A stretch of DNA of 6,861 bases from NCBI GenBank assembly GCA_023229405.1, contig JALNZH010000209.1, positions 1 to 6,861 on the forward strand, in the 5' to 3' direction. Below are positions 6,711-6,861 of this stretch, one piece after another. The DNA is from Bacteroidota bacterium. Its GTDB lineage: Bacteria > Bacteroidota > Ignavibacteria > UBA10030 > UBA8401. The translations under genes were made by a program, and so were the position numbers. Each line of letters starts with the position of its first letter. The first letter of the stretch is position 1. The notes beneath the pieces are model-generated. The model saw only the letters and a list, made by a program, of their open reading frames with translations, ran no database searches and was not told where the DNA came from.

Positions 6711-6861
6711 TTATTTCATTAAGAGCATTTTCTTAGTTTCAACGACAGTTCCGGATTTTAATGTATAGAAATATGCTCCGGAAGCAAGTCCACCGGCATT
6801 GAAGGTCACTTCATGCGTGCCCGCTGCAAGTTTTCCATTCACGAGCGAACCGACTCGCTGT
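6711..6861 (-). CDS. C-terminal end of a type IX secretion (Por) sorting-domain protein, truncated by window edge
   Basis: On the minus strand the frame is open from the right window edge to TAA (complement of 6711-6713), giving 49 C-terminal residues. They read QRVGSLVNGKLAAGTHEV, then a FNAGGLASGAYFYTLKSG stretch, then VETKKMLLMK. This is the classic type IX sorting domain (TIGR04183-like), structurally related to the FlgD Ig-like fold: LVNGxLxAGxHEVxF, then LASGxYFYxL, then a closing KKMLLxK. Such domains direct large exported proteins through the type IX machinery, after which the domain is normally cleaved and the protein secreted or surface-anchored. The functional N-terminal part lies outside the window, so its activity is unknown. 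The gene is convergent with the glycosyltransferase and shares its terminator. Confidence 0.9.
   Translation of the reverse strand, partial: QRVGSLVNGKLAAGTHEVTFNAGGLASGAYFYTLKSGTVVETKKMLLMK

Overview
The window looks like a chromosomal segment from the Bacteroidota/Chlorobi/Ignavibacteriota assemblage. Three observations support this. A truncated minus-strand gene at the right edge ends in a type IX secretion (Por) sorting domain. A small secreted protein has a predicted outer-membrane beta-barrel character. An intergenic palindromic element with GTCATTCT/AGAATGAC ends resembles dispersed repeats I recall from such genomes. The placement is inference from family knowledge; no 16S rRNA or other marker is present.

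Layout, left to right. Positions 2-1192 (+) hold most of asparaginyl-tRNA synthetase (asnS), missing its N-terminus. A DinB-superfamily protein follows at 1246-1749 (+). A degenerate, self-complementary AT-rich tract (about 1755-1857) leads into a two-gene ABC exporter. Its ATPase (1855-2994, +) carries an unusual C-terminal pair of hydrophobic segments. Its NatB/YhaP-like ABC-2 permease (2991-4238, +) starts with TTG overlapping the ATPase stop by 4 bases. A short secreted barrel-like protein lies at 4304-4804 (+). A gene-free stretch of about 290 bases (4805-5097) holds a composite inverted repeat and the upstream region of a GTG-started, multi-membrane-span GT39/ArnT-like glycosyltransferase (5098-6633, +). 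A strong symmetrical hairpin terminator (6657-6689) separates it from the convergent type IX-secreted protein gene (6711 to beyond 6861, -).

How the genes relate. The first four genes share a strand with gaps of 108 bases or less and could be co-transcribed, but only the ATPase-permease pair is clearly one functional unit. The secreted protein may be the last gene of that unit or stand alone. The glycosyltransferase is probably a separate unit acting on the periplasmic face of the inner membrane with a lipid-linked sugar donor. Nothing here is clearly a new defence or mobile system. The least ordinary items are the ATPase's C-terminal membrane extension, the inverted tract running into its start codon, and the palindromic intergenic element.
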